DNA of 64,000 nt from Paenibacillus alvei DSM 29 (GTDB lineage: Bacteria > Bacillota > Bacilli > Paenibacillales > Paenibacillaceae). Position numbers and translations under genes: made by a program. The notes below the pieces were generated by a model that saw only the letters and a list, made by a program, of their open reading frames with translations, had not been told where the DNA came from and did not search any database. Location: NCBI RefSeq assembly GCF_000293805.1, contig NZ_AMBZ01000006.1, forward strand, positions 124,001 through 188,000. Direction: 5' to 3'. The number at the start of each line of letters is the position of its first letter. Positions within the stretch are counted from its first letter, which is position 1. This document shows positions 38,556-47,543 of the stretch, one piece after another.

Positions 38556-39410
38556 TCATTCACAGAAGCAATACATTTCAAATTGCTCAAGCTGATTTTT
38601 CTCGAAGCGCTGACTTCGCAAAAAACCTTCCAACTGATGATTGTTAGGGAATGATATCGATAATCGTTCAGGCTGTTTCTCCTCTACAAGCTTTGCCAGC
38701 ATACTTGTCGCAATTCCTTGGTGTCGATAACCGGCATCTACATATAGAAAACTAACCTTGCCAGAATCGCTCATACATACCGTTCCAATGATCATATCGT
38801 CCAGATAAGCGACAGCATAGGTATTATTTTCTGACCGCTTCATATAGTCCAAATCATTCTGCCAATTGATATGCTCGATGCGCAAGTTTTGTACGTAGTG
38901 TTCGAAGCTGTCAAATGCAATTGGTTTAATTACAAGCCCCTCAACCTTTCGTTCTGTCAAACGCAACGGTTGGTGCAGCGTATAGTAACGAAGGTCATAT
39001 ACTTTGCGGTAACCAAGCTTCTTATAAAATTGAATTGCCCTGTTGTTTCCGACAATAACCTCAAGGAATAATTGTTTACACTCGCATGCAAGCGCGTTCG
39101 CTTTATGCAGCTCGAACAATTTTGAGCTGACCCCAGTACCGCGATAATCAGGATGTACTGCAAGTGTACCGCACCGCATCGTCAGCACACCCTCATACCG
39201 TTTCAATCCGCCCAAAATTAACCCTATTGGCTTGTCCTCATCCATCGCAATATAGGAATATTCCAATTGGTTCCCCTCAGCGCCAAAGAAGCGTGATATG
39301 AACAAATCCTGCGAATGATCCATTTTCACGATGTAGTCAGAAAAACCAACTGTAAACGCTCTGTAAGCCAGAGAAATATCGACTTCTGAGCAATTGTGGT
39401 ACGTTATCAT
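38556..39410 (-). CDS. GNAT family N-acetyltransferase with two acetyltransferase domains
   Basis: This 284-residue protein has a full GNAT domain in the first 150 residues (CGTLAVHPDYRGTGVSSKLFELHK as acetyl-CoA site, then EVIVGNNRAIQFYKKLGYRKV). A second shorter one follows in the C-terminal half (VSFLYVDAGYRHQGIATSMLAKLVE). It transfers acetyl groups from acetyl-CoA to an unknown amine. Neighbours give no hint to the substrate. Confidence 0.88.
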   Translation of the reverse strand: MITYHNCSEVDISLAYRAFTVGFSDYIVKMDHSQDLFISRFFGAEGNQLEYSYIAMDEDKPIGLILGGLKRYEGVLTMRCGTLAVHPDYRGTGVSSKLFELHKANALACECKQLFLEVIVGNNRAIQFYKKLGYRKVYDLRYYTLHQPLRLTERKVEGLVIKPIAFDSFEHYVQNLRIEHINWQNDLDYMKRSENNTYAVAYLDDMIIGTVCMSDSGKVSFLYVDAGYRHQGIATSMLAKLVEEKQPERLSISFPNNHQLEGFLRSQRFEKNQLEQFEMYCFCE

Positions 39411-39490
39411 TTACCATCATCCTCCAGATCAATTCTCTCGGGTGCTATCATACTCCACACAAAGAAAAGAAATCAACCGTAAGGCTGATT

Positions 39491-39988
39491 TCAATGTAAG
39501 GTAGTGGATACGGTTTTTGGCTTTCTTGCCGGAACTGAGTTCGGATTCGTATGCTTGAGAAGCAGCGCAATTTGTCCCGCATGCAGGCTCGTATGATATA
39601 GCAGCCGTCCAACCGCTTGCAGCGGTGTGATCGTACCCATAGGAGACTTCACGGGAACATGCCACGATTGTTCAGGCAGAGCACGCATTGCATGGCCAAT
39701 ATGCTCTTGCGATTCGCGGATTAACTGGAGCATTTCGAAAATGCTAGTATACGAGTTCGGGTCTCCCGCTGGGCCCCGACTTGTTCGAATTTCCATATTC
39801 ATTGGCAATTCTTGACCAAAGTACCATTCCGCAAACAAATATTCCACTTCTGCATTGTGTCTGATCATGTAGCCAATCGTAGCATTGCCCACTCCGTAGC
39901 TTAATTCATCATCCGTTAATTCCTTCACCATATGATAGAATCGTTCCTGAATCGTCTCCCATATGACGGATACAGTATCATAAGTCAT
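39491..39988 (-). CDS. DinB family protein
   Basis: This 165-residue four-helix bundle is of the DinB/YfiT type. It is recognised from IRHNAEVEYLFAEWYFG at the first metal-binding His, HIGHAMRALPEQSW, and TPLQAVGRLLYHTSLHAGQIALLLKH with the later His pair. Members are putative metal-dependent thiol transferases or hydrolases. It lies 15 bp downstream of the PNPOx-like gene and may be the last member of the iron-uptake operon. Confidence 0.85.
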   Translation of the reverse strand: MTYDTVSVIWETIQERFYHMVKELTDDELSYGVGNATIGYMIRHNAEVEYLFAEWYFGQELPMNMEIRTSRGPAGDPNSYTSIFEMLQLIRESQEHIGHAMRALPEQSWHVPVKSPMGTITPLQAVGRLLYHTSLHAGQIALLLKHTNPNSVPARKPKTVSTTLH

Positions 39989-40003
39989 CGTCCTGGCCTC
40001 CTC

Positions 40004-40528
40004 TTATGTTGGGCTGATCTGATCAGCCTGTTGATGCCCGTCTCTAGCAACATGATCAAATCGCAAAGCTTCCAAATCAATATCATAGGCTTGACCAAAG
40101 CCTGCAACGTATCGTCCCTCTGTAGGCATCAGCTCAAATAATGAAAAATCAAGTCCCCTAAGCATTTGAATCATGCTTGCTCCAAATGATGTTTCGAATT
40201 GTGTGAAAATCGCATCTTCTGCTACACTCTCCAACTTCGAAGCCAAGCATGCAAACCGGGCACGCTGTCTCGCAAACATATTGTTGGTCTTAGATTCATC
40301 CTCAATCATCATAATATCGACACGAGGATTTGCCTCAAGATAACGATAATGCTGAGCAATTTTGCTTATGTAAATATACAGCTTGCCTTTCATTCTCACA
40401 TAAGGAGCATATGAGACAAACGGACTTCCATCTTCTGCAATCGTACTGAGCGTTACGGATTGCACACTATCAATGAACTCCATATATCGACGCTTCATCT
40501 TTTCATTATCCTGCTGCTTCATTGACAT
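40004..40528 (-). CDS. PNPOx-fold heme-utilisation protein (HugZ/HutZ-like)
   Basis: The 174-residue split-barrel protein begins MKRRYMEFIDSVQSVTLSTIAEDGSPFVSYAPYVRMKGKLYIYIS, the usual HugZ/HutZ N-terminus. It also has ARFACLASKLES and GRYVAGFGQAYDID. HugZ-type proteins bind or degrade heme to release iron. The gene overlaps the 3-prime end of the ABC ATPase gene by 23 nt, so it belongs to the Fur-controlled import operon. That supports heme, or a heme-like siderophore complex, as the substrate. It is shorter than classical HugZ. Confidence 0.85.
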   Translation of the reverse strand: MSMKQQDNEKMKRRYMEFIDSVQSVTLSTIAEDGSPFVSYAPYVRMKGKLYIYISKIAQHYRYLEANPRVDIMMIEDESKTNNMFARQRARFACLASKLESVAEDAIFTQFETSFGASMIQMLRGLDFSLFELMPTEGRYVAGFGQAYDIDLEALRFDHVARDGHQQADQISPT

Positions 40529-41318
40529 TCCTCGCTTCCTTATTCCATTTATTCAACACATGTATTCGAGGATGTTCTCCATCTGGAGAATCCTGAATAT
40601 CTGTATCTACTCCATATACACTTCTTATTAGTTCGGAAGTGAATACGGTTCGTGGTGTCCCGCACATACGAATCCCGCCTTCTTTTATCACACACACCCG
40701 ATCACTATATGCACTGGCATGGTTCAAATCATGCAGCACCATGATGACCGTAAGCTTCAGCTCACGATTCAACGTGCGAACCAATTCCAGTACCTCTAGT
40801 TGGTGAGCAATATCAAGATAGGTTGTAGGCTCATCGAGCAAAAGCACCTTGGGACGCTGGGCCAAGGCCATTGCCAACCAGGCACGCTGCGCCTCTCCAC
40901 CGGACAATGTCACTAATCTTCGTTCACGAAATAGAGTCATGCCTGTGAGCTCCATAGCCCAATGAATAATCTCCTTATCCTCCACATTGATTCGTTCATA
41001 CCATTTCTTGTGCGGCATTCGCCCATACCCTACCAATTCCTCTACAGTCATATCCGCCGGACTCATATTCGATTGGCACAGCAAGCACATGATACGCGAC
41101 AGTTGTTTTGAGTTGAATTGCTGTAATTCCTGATTTGCAATACAAATTCGGCCGCTCTCACAAGGAATAAGCCTCGTTATGGCCTTCAGTACGGTAGATT
41201 TGCCGGAACCGTTGGGGCCGATAATCGTGAGAACCTCCCCCTCGTTTACATCTAGTGTAAAATCACGAATGATCTTCTTTTCCCCATACCTAATGTTTAA
41301 AGACGACACTTGCAGCAT
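40506..41318 (-). CDS. Iron(III)/siderophore ABC transporter ATP-binding protein (FecE/FhuC type)
   Basis: This 270-residue ATPase has Walker A GPNGSGKS, signature LSGGEAQRAWLA, Walker B VLLLDEPTTYLD and switch His in LHDLNHAS. The YGRMPH element and overall layout are those of the FecE/FhuC/BtuD family. It starts three bases after the permease stop codon and overlaps the PNPOx-like gene. It powers uptake through the FecCD-type permease. Confidence 0.94.
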   Translation of the reverse strand: MLQVSSLNIRYGEKKIIRDFTLDVNEGEVLTIIGPNGSGKSTVLKAITRLIPCESGRICIANQELQQFNSKQLSRIMCLLCQSNMSPADMTVEELVGYGRMPHKKWYERINVEDKEIIHWAMELTGMTLFRERRLVTLSGGEAQRAWLAMALAQRPKVLLLDEPTTYLDIAHQLEVLELVRTLNRELKLTVIMVLHDLNHASAYSDRVCVIKEGGIRMCGTPRTVFTSELIRSVYGVDTDIQDSPDGEHPRIHVLNKWNKEARNVNEAAG

Positions 41319-41321
41319 CAG

Positions 41322-42317
41322 TCAGGCATCCCCTTTCCGCATCAAATATAAGAAGTACGGACCGCCAACCATGGCCATAACAATACCCGCAGGAATCTCT
41401 ATCGGGCTGAAGATTGTCCGTCCAATGGTATCTGCCACGAGCAGCACCATCGAACCGAGAAACAGGCTAAGCGGAAGACGATAGCGATAGTCAGATCCGA
41501 TAAGAATTCTAGCAATGTGCGGTACGAGAAGCCCAACGAAACCGACAAGCCCAACCGTGGACACTGATATCGCAGCCAAGTATATGGCAACAAAAGATAG
41601 GATGATCCGAATATGAGTCAAATTCAGTCCTAAATTATGCGCTACCTGTTCACCCAATCGCAAGATGTTCGCATGTCGTATGCAAAGCAGTGCTGCTGCC
41701 CATCCGACTATGGAGTATGGCAAAATGACGAGCACATCCGCCATTCCGGTGCTCGATAGGCTGCCGTTCAGCCATTGCAAGGCAGATGGAAGACGATCAC
41801 TGTACATCATAGACAGCAGGCCAATCATTCCCCCGAAGACAGCATTTACAGCAACCCCTGACAAAATGATCCGTACCGGAGTTAATCCAAAATGCTTTTT
41901 CCAAGCTAGCCCATACACCATTAACGCCGCGATACTGCCCCCAATGATAGCGGCAACTGGAACCATCGAATAATAGCCTGGCATCGCCAGCATGATGAAC
42001 AATACTGTAACAGCCGCACCGCTTGATACTCCAGTCAACCCTGGATCCGCAAGTGGATTGAGGACTACCGCCTGCATTAATGCACCTGAAGCTGCCAAAT
42101 TAGCCCCTATAAATAAAGCCATCAGTACTCTTGGTATTCGAATGTCCCACAATATCGTATTGGAAACGTCATTTCCGGCTCCAAATACGGCATCTATTGT
42201 CTCCTTAGGACTGAACTGTACGCTTCCAATTCCGATGGACAGTAATGTCAGAATGGCAAGCAATATAACAGCTAAGAGGAGAAGAATGGATTTATAACTT
42301 GATGTTTTCTTCTTCAC
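41322..42317 (-). CDS. Iron ABC transporter permease (FecCD family)
   Basis: This 331-residue protein has nine or ten membrane segments. FecCD signatures are RIPRVLMALFIGANLAASGALMQAVVLNPLADPGLTGVSSGA, the GMIGLL and GWAAALL segments, and GLVGFVGLLVPHIARILIGSDYR at the ATPase coupling site. Only one permease gene is present, so it probably acts as a homodimer. It lies between the binding-protein and ATPase genes. Confidence 0.94.
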   Translation of the reverse strand: MKKKTSSYKSILLLLAVILLAILTLLSIGIGSVQFSPKETIDAVFGAGNDVSNTILWDIRIPRVLMALFIGANLAASGALMQAVVLNPLADPGLTGVSSGAAVTVLFIMLAMPGYYSMVPVAAIIGGSIAALMVYGLAWKKHFGLTPVRIILSGVAVNAVFGGMIGLLSMMYSDRLPSALQWLNGSLSSTGMADVLVILPYSIVGWAAALLCIRHANILRLGEQVAHNLGLNLTHIRIILSFVAIYLAAISVSTVGLVGFVGLLVPHIARILIGSDYRYRLPLSLFLGSMVLLVADTIGRTIFSPIEIPAGIVMAMVGGPYFLYLMRKGDA

Positions 42318-42331
42318 GCAGCTGAAACCCC

Positions 42332-43316
42332 TTATTTATCAAATAAAATGTGCGCCATGTCCTTATATGCTGCTGGAGCCTTCACAATAGACGCAATACC
42401 ATACAGTTGAGGATCCAGAGCCTTCATTTTTCCGTTTTAAAGGCGTTCATTTTCTCCCATGCTCCATTCTTCTTCACATCATCCTCGAACTTCTTGGCAA
42501 TTGCATCCGGATCACCGTGTGCAACCAATAAAATAACGTCAGGATTGGCCGCAATTACACTTTCCATATTGATTGGTACATAGTCTTCTGCTTTCTTCAT
42601 GAATTCAGACAGCACATTCGTCGCACCCAAATTGCGAGCAATGCTGCCAGCAAATGTATTGTCATTCATGAGCATTAATGATTCAGCAGAACCGAATAGT
42701 ATCATGACTTTCGGTGCAGGCTTGCCCTTCACCGAAGCAAGTATCGCTTGTTCCTCACGGTGAATCTTCTCCAAATAGGCTTCTGCCTTATTCTCGTGTC
42801 CAAACACACGTCCAAGTACGGTTGTGCTTAGCTTCAATTGCTCTAAGGAATCCGCAGGCAAATAGGCAGTCGGAATTGATGCTGGCTTCAACTTTTTTCT
42901 ATGCTGTCCTTAATCGACATTGGTCCTACGATAATATCCGGTTGCAGTTTAGCGATTTGCTCCAAATCAGGCTGGTGAGAGGAACCGATGCGCGGAACAT
43001 GTTCGAATGCTTCTGGGAGCTTGCTGCTAGATTTAGGGACTCCTGCTGGAACAACACCAATTTCATGCAAGATTTCGGTAATAGACACGGATAAAGTCAC
43101 AATCTTCTCTGGCTTCTTCGTGCCGAATTGCTGCATTAGCTTCCCTACTTCTCCATGATCCCCTTTTTCCTCAGCTAGGCTATTCGTATCTTGTGAACTT
43201 GCGGGAGATTCGGCCGCTGGGTTCGGACTTGATGCGGGAGATGCCCCGTTCGAGTTGCCGCAAGCAGCAAGCACAATGACCATTAGGGCAATGACCCCGT
43301 ACTGTATAGCTTTCAT
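42332..43316 (-). pseudogene. Iron/heme ABC transporter substrate-binding lipoprotein (two frameshifts)
   Basis: The intended protein has about 328 residues. A signal sequence ends in the lipobox LAACG (Cys19), followed by a Ser/Pro/Ala-rich linker and a FecB/TroA-like fold (KIVTLSVSITEILHEIGVVPAGVP, then LQPDIIVGPMSIK). The frame breaks after KDSIEK at a T6 run (42893-42898, plus strand). It breaks again after NAFK at the T4 run 42435-42438. One extra base at each restores LKPASIPTAYLPADS and GKMKALDPQLYGIASIVKAP to a stop at 42332. It is the first gene of the importer operon, under three Fur boxes. Confidence 0.85.
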
Positions 43317-43347
43317 TGATTATGTATACCTCCTTGATAACTCAATA

Positions 43348-43413
43348 TATGAGAATGATTATCACATTTATGATAACGATTCTCATTATAAAGATATTGA
43401 TTCTCATTATCAA
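43348..43413. promoter_or_regulatory. Cluster of three Fur boxes
   Basis: Three Fur-like sites lie in 66 bp: TGAGAATGATTATCA at 43350-43364, TGATAACGATTCTCATTAT at 43371-43389 and TTGATTCTCATTATCAA at about 43397-43413. They sit before the importer operon on the minus strand. Together they predict tight repression under iron-replete conditions. Confidence 0.85.
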
Positions 43414-43576
43414 CTTCATTTTTAATCTTATTCTCATCTGTTTATCATAAAGCTCTGTTTTTCCTGTTGTAATGCTGGTTTGCAGATTTCGCAGAAGATT
43501 ATGGGTGGAATTTGGTGTGCTATGCTAGTCCCAGTCATTCGGCTAATACTATTTTCTCATCCATAAGGAGGATACT

Positions 43577-44086
43577 ATGAACAAATTAATGACAACAAGA
43601 ATTGGAAAAACATTGCTGAGTATCGGGATTTGCTCAACGGTCGCCTTATCGGGGAGCATTCTGAGCGACGCTACCGTTATGAAGGCAGAAGCCGCATACT
43701 CTACTTCAGTAGCGAATAAAGTAATCCAAACAGGGAAAAAATATATAGGCACTCCTTATGTATTTGGTGCAAAGACTGGAAGAACAACTGCGTTTGATTG
43801 CTCTTCCTTTACCCAATATATTTTCAAGAAAAACGGTATAAAACTGCCTCGTTCTTCAAGACAACAATCCAAGGTTGGCATAAAGGTTTCTAAAACTAAA
43901 TTGCTTCCTGGCGACCTTATTTTCTCGGATACAAATCGTGACGGTGTCATAAATCACGTATCTGTATATATGGGCAACAACAAAGTCATCCACACCTATA
44001 AAAAGGGTGTAGGTGTAACGATCTCGAACTTCAAAGGCAGCGCTTGGGACAAAACTTTTGTTACGGCTAGACGTGTTATTCGATAA
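43577..44086 (+). CDS. Exported NlpC/P60 peptidoglycan endopeptidase
   Basis: This 169-residue protein has a signal peptide ending around MKAEAAYS and then a single NlpC/P60 domain. The catalytic Cys is in AFDCSSFTQYIF, the His in INHVSVYMGNNKVIH, and the polar third residue follows in the HTYKKG segment. PRSSRQQSKVG and LLPGDLIFSDTN are also typical. It cleaves gamma-D-glutamyl-diaminopimelate bonds in the wall. There are no SH3 or LysM domains. The start has AAGGAGG at seven bases. It is divergent from the iron importer. Confidence 0.93.
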   Translation: MNKLMTTRIGKTLLSIGICSTVALSGSILSDATVMKAEAAYSTSVANKVIQTGKKYIGTPYVFGAKTGRTTAFDCSSFTQYIFKKNGIKLPRSSRQQSKVGIKVSKTKLLPGDLIFSDTNRDGVINHVSVYMGNNKVIHTYKKGVGVTISNFKGSAWDKTFVTARRVIR

Positions 44087-44138
44087 GAACATTCTTTAAA
44101 GCAATATGCCGCCAGCTCTGATCTGACACCGTGCGTCA

Positions 44139-44155
44139 TACAACAATTTGTTGTA
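44139..44155. promoter_or_regulatory. Perfect palindrome upstream of the aldolase gene
   Basis: TACAACAATTTGTTGTA is a perfect 8-bp inverted repeat with one central base. It lies about 195 bp before the aldolase start codon and 53 bp after the NlpC/P60 stop. It could be an operator for the aldolase or a weak terminator of the upstream gene. Confidence 0.5.
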
Positions 44156-44349
44156 CAATAAAGGAAACTCTACCTGACGTACGGGACAAGCCTAACCCAA
44201 CAGCCTATATTCAGCTTGGCTGCATATGTGTGACCGTCCTAGGCTAATGTGAACGCGTCAAGTTCTGTTTCTATTGTAGCCTCAACAGATGGATGGAAAC
44301 ATCTACTCCGTTGAGAGCTCCATCCCACTTACAGGAAGGAGAATCTTCA

Positions 44350-45236
44350 ATGAACAAAGAACAACTGGAACGAATTCATACGGGAAAGGGTTTTATTGCA
44401 GCATTAGATCAGAGCGGCGGAAGCACGCCAAAGGCATTACTGCAGTATGGCATTACAGAGGATCGTTACTCCAATGACGAAGAAATGTTCGAGCTCGTTC
44501 ACGAGATGAGAACACGGATCATTACGAGCTCGGCATTTGATTCGAAGTATATTTTGGGGACATCTTATTCGAGAATACGATGGATCGGACGATCGAAGGT
44601 CAATTTACCGCAGACTACTTGTGGGAAAAGAAAGGCATCGTTCCTTTCTTGAAGGTCGATAAAGGTTTGGCTGATCTTGAACAGGGCGTTCAATTAATGA
44701 AGCCTATGCCTGAGCTTGACGACCTATTAAAGCGAGCAGTTGACAAACATATTTTCGGGACAAAGATGCGCTCGGTCATTAAAGAAGCGAACGAAGTAGG
44801 AATACGTAAAGTCGTCGAGCAGCAGTTCGAAGTCGGCAAACAAATCTGGTCGATGGGTCTTGTACCTATAATTGAACCAGAAGTCGATATCTATAGCCCT
44901 GATAAACAGCAATCCGAGCAAATCTTGAAGAATGAGCTTCTTAAGCAATTGGCGGCGCTTGATCAAGACGTAAAAGTAATGCTCAAGCTGTCCATCCCTA
45001 CAGCAGATGATTTCTATCGTGAATTGATTGAAGATCCGCATGTTCTCCGCGTTGTGGCATTGTCAGGCGGATACGATCAAGGAGAAGCAAATGAAAGATT
45101 GGCTCGCAACCATGGTTTAATTGCCAGTTTCTCACGCGCCTTGTCCGTTGGATTGACTGCGCAGCAGACATCGGAGCAATTCGATGAGACATTGTCCCGC
45201 TCCATCCAATCGATTTACGAAGCTTCCATCAGTTAA
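44350..45236 (+). pseudogene. fda: Class I fructose-bisphosphate aldolase (frameshifted)
   Basis: The joined gene encodes 295 residues, the normal length for the bacterial class I Fda. It cleaves fructose-1,6-bisphosphate to DHAP and glyceraldehyde-3-phosphate without metal. The start ([30 protein letters not shown]) follows AAGGAG. The Schiff-base Lys lies in VMLKLSIP. After DSKYILG the frame is lost at a G4 run (44556-44559); one extra G gives [20 protein letters not shown]. Everything else is intact, so either the sequence has an error or the gene was lost very recently. Confidence 0.9.
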
Positions 45237-45290
45237 TCGATATGCACGGCAGCGATTTAGTAATGGCCAGCCTTTACAAAAATGAATCAG

Positions 45291-45325
45291 AACTCCCGCG
45301 GATTCTGGAATTCGCGGGAGTTTTT
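45291..45325 (+). terminator. Terminator of the aldolase gene
   Basis: AACTCCCGCG at 45291-45300 pairs with CGCGGGAGTT at 45313-45322, followed by five T. It lies 55 bp after the aldolase stop codon and also faces the convergent LysR gene. Confidence 0.88.
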
Positions 45326-45350
45326 GCATGCCTGTATATATGTTCTTTGA

Positions 45351-46208
45351 TTAGCATTCTAGTTGATTACTGACAAGGAAAGCTTCTATCGTGGGGCTGC
45401 CTATACGATAGGCAAGACAAATAGGTCGACTGGTATCCTGTAAGAGCGGTTTATGGAGCATTTGCTCGTAAGACTGGAACAGCAGCTTCGGCCCGATCGT
45501 AACTCCTATTCCTTGCGATGCCATATTGATAATCGTGTCACAATGCAATACTTCCATTAGCACATTAGGCGTCACATTATGATCGGTCAAGCACGCAAGC
45601 ACTTGCCGTTGATAGGAAGCCCTTGGCATGATGAAATCGATACCCTCTAATTGCTTTATATCGAGCACTTCCAACTGTGCGAATGGATGATTGTGAGGCA
45701 TACCAACTACCAGTTCATCCTCATGAATGAGAATTTTGTGCAGGTGACCTTTCTCTTCCGTATTCATTACAAACCCGATATCCACCGTTCCATTTGTAAG
45801 CCATGTAAGAATTTCATCATAGGTACCTTCAAAAAGGACGACCTTGACACAGGGATGATTTGTTTTAAGTTGTGCGATCATAGGCGGAAGTAATTGAGAT
45901 GCAGCACTTGTAAAGGCGCCAATCTTTAATGTCCCCTCTAGTTGATGATTCTCCACTGATATTTCCTCACGGATAATTGCTTCGCTGCGCAGGATCTGCA
46001 TCATGTGCGGAATGAGACGATCTGCCAGTACAGTCGTGCTTATCTTCGCTTGCTTGCTTCGATTCAGAAGCGCATAACCGATCTCCTTCTCCAAACTTGC
46101 AATTGCATGGCTGACAGCAGATTGTGTCATATTGAGCTGTTCAGCAGCCTTCGTAAAATTCCCCTGCTCTACTACCTTCATGAATACTTCATAGCGTGCT
46201 ATCGTCAT
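45351..46208 (-). CDS. LysR family transcriptional regulator
   Basis: The 285-residue regulator has the LysR helix-turn-helix YEVFMKVVEQGNFTKAAEQLNMTQSAVSHAIASLEKEIGYALLNRS. A type-2 periplasmic-binding-fold co-inducer domain follows (GTLKIGAFTSAASQLLPPMIAQL). It is divergent from an MFS transporter, the usual arrangement for local activation by LysR proteins. The 120-bp gap contains AT-rich sequence where a T-n11-A site would be expected, but I could not pick one with confidence. Confidence 0.92.
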   Translation of the reverse strand: MTIARYEVFMKVVEQGNFTKAAEQLNMTQSAVSHAIASLEKEIGYALLNRSKQAKISTTVLADRLIPHMMQILRSEAIIREEISVENHQLEGTLKIGAFTSAASQLLPPMIAQLKTNHPCVKVVLFEGTYDEILTWLTNGTVDIGFVMNTEEKGHLHKILIHEDELVVGMPHNHPFAQLEVLDIKQLEGIDFIMPRASYQRQVLACLTDHNVTPNVLMEVLHCDTIINMASQGIGVTIGPKLLFQSYEQMLHKPLLQDTSRPICLAYRIGSPTIEAFLVSNQLEC

Positions 46209-46329
46209 GAAATGTCCTCATACCTTCCATGCAAAACATTAATTTCACTAATATAAGTATACTCGTTACAATAGGCATTGAACAGCTCATTGCATCAAAA
46301 ATGTAGATCATATAAAGGTTGGTGCTGAA

Positions 46330-47487
46330 ATGAAAAAAATAACATTACTATTATTCGGCATGTTTGCCTTAGGCGTCGATGCCTATGTCATGGCTGGAAT
46401 ATTGCCGCTTATTGCGGCAGATTTCGGCGTATCGATTGGAACAGCAGGGCAATCGGTAAGCGCGTTTACGTTGTGTTATGCAATCGCGGCTCCCCTATTC
46501 GCCGCCATGATGAGCCGAAAGAACACAAAGCATATTCTAATCGCTGCACTATCGATGTTCACCCTTGCTAATATGATGACTGCAGTTACGCAGAATTTCG
46601 CCATTTTCCTCCTATCTAGAGGAATTGCAGGAATCGGAGCCGGGCTCTATTCGCCATTAGCATCCTCTGCGGCAGTTCACCTCGCTTCCGAGCAGCATCG
46701 CGGCAGAGCTCTAAGTTTGATCTTATTTGGCATGAGTGCCGGTACGGTAATCGGTGTGCCGCTTGGGATTTATATTTCTTCCCTGCATAACTGGAGATTG
46801 ACAATGTGGTCAATTGTATGTGTTGGTCTTATTGGCATCATTGCAATCGCAAGCCGGTTTCCAGAAATACGGAGCAACAGCTTGCCGACATTGAGCGATA
46901 GATTGTCGATGTTCAAAAATAAACAGATTACGCTTGTAATGCTCGTTACGGCAATTTTAAGTTTTTGCAGTCTAGGGCTGTATACATATTTGGATCAGAT
47001 CATCTCTGCATTCGAATATGAGCATTCGATTTGGTTCATTTGGTTGTGGGGGCTTGGCGGGATCGCCGGCAGCTTCTTCATCGGGTCGATCATGGATCGA
47101 TATAAGCGTCCGAGAACAATTATGCTTGTTCTTATCATGCTGTTAATGCTGTCGATGATGTTCATGGATATGGTTCATCCATATGCGGCTGGTCTCGGTT
47201 TCTTGCTCATGCTGTGGGGAGCTTCGGGGTGGGCCTCCATTGCAACCCAGCAAAAAACACTGGTTGAAATCAGCCCTCGACACGCGACAATTTCTATCGC
47301 CTTGCTTAGTTCGATTAACTATTTAGCAGGATCTATCGGTACAATGTCCTTCGGTGCCTTGCTTGAGCGGAATGAAAATCCTGCCAATCTCCCCTATTTT
47401 ACAGGTGCGGTTCTTGTTGGAGGTTTATTCCTTCAATGCTTTTTCATGTACAAAACAGGCGCCCGTGAAGCTAGCGTTCAATCATAA
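46330..47487 (+). CDS. MFS transporter
   Basis: This 385-residue major facilitator has 12 membrane segments and is close to the DHA1/YdhP-like arabinose-efflux group. It starts MKKITLLLFGMFALGVDAYVMAGILPLIAADFGVSIGTAGQSVSAFTLCYAI. The motif A-like loop reads MMSRKNTKHIL and motif C-like SRGIAGIGAGLYSPLASSAAVHL is present. It probably exports a drug or metabolite under control of the divergent LysR regulator. Confidence 0.92.
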   Translation: MKKITLLLFGMFALGVDAYVMAGILPLIAADFGVSIGTAGQSVSAFTLCYAIAAPLFAAMMSRKNTKHILIAALSMFTLANMMTAVTQNFAIFLLSRGIAGIGAGLYSPLASSAAVHLASEQHRGRALSLILFGMSAGTVIGVPLGIYISSLHNWRLTMWSIVCVGLIGIIAIASRFPEIRSNSLPTLSDRLSMFKNKQITLVMLVTAILSFCSLGLYTYLDQIISAFEYEHSIWFIWLWGLGGIAGSFFIGSIMDRYKRPRTIMLVLIMLLMLSMMFMDMVHPYAAGLGFLLMLWGASGWASIATQQKTLVEISPRHATISIALLSSINYLAGSIGTMSFGALLERNENPANLPYFTGAVLVGGLFLQCFFMYKTGAREASVQS

Positions 47488-47506
47488 TCCACCATTAAAA
47501 TTAAGA

Positions 47507-47540
47507 AGGAAGACCTTCGCGATGAAGACCTTCCTCTTTT
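47507..47540. terminator. Probable terminator between the MFS and acyltransferase genes
   Basis: AGGAAG...TTC pairs with GAA...CTTCCT with a small internal mismatch, followed by TCTTTTCATTT on the plus strand. It lies 20 bp after the MFS stop codon. Confidence 0.55.
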
Positions 47541-47543
47541 CAT

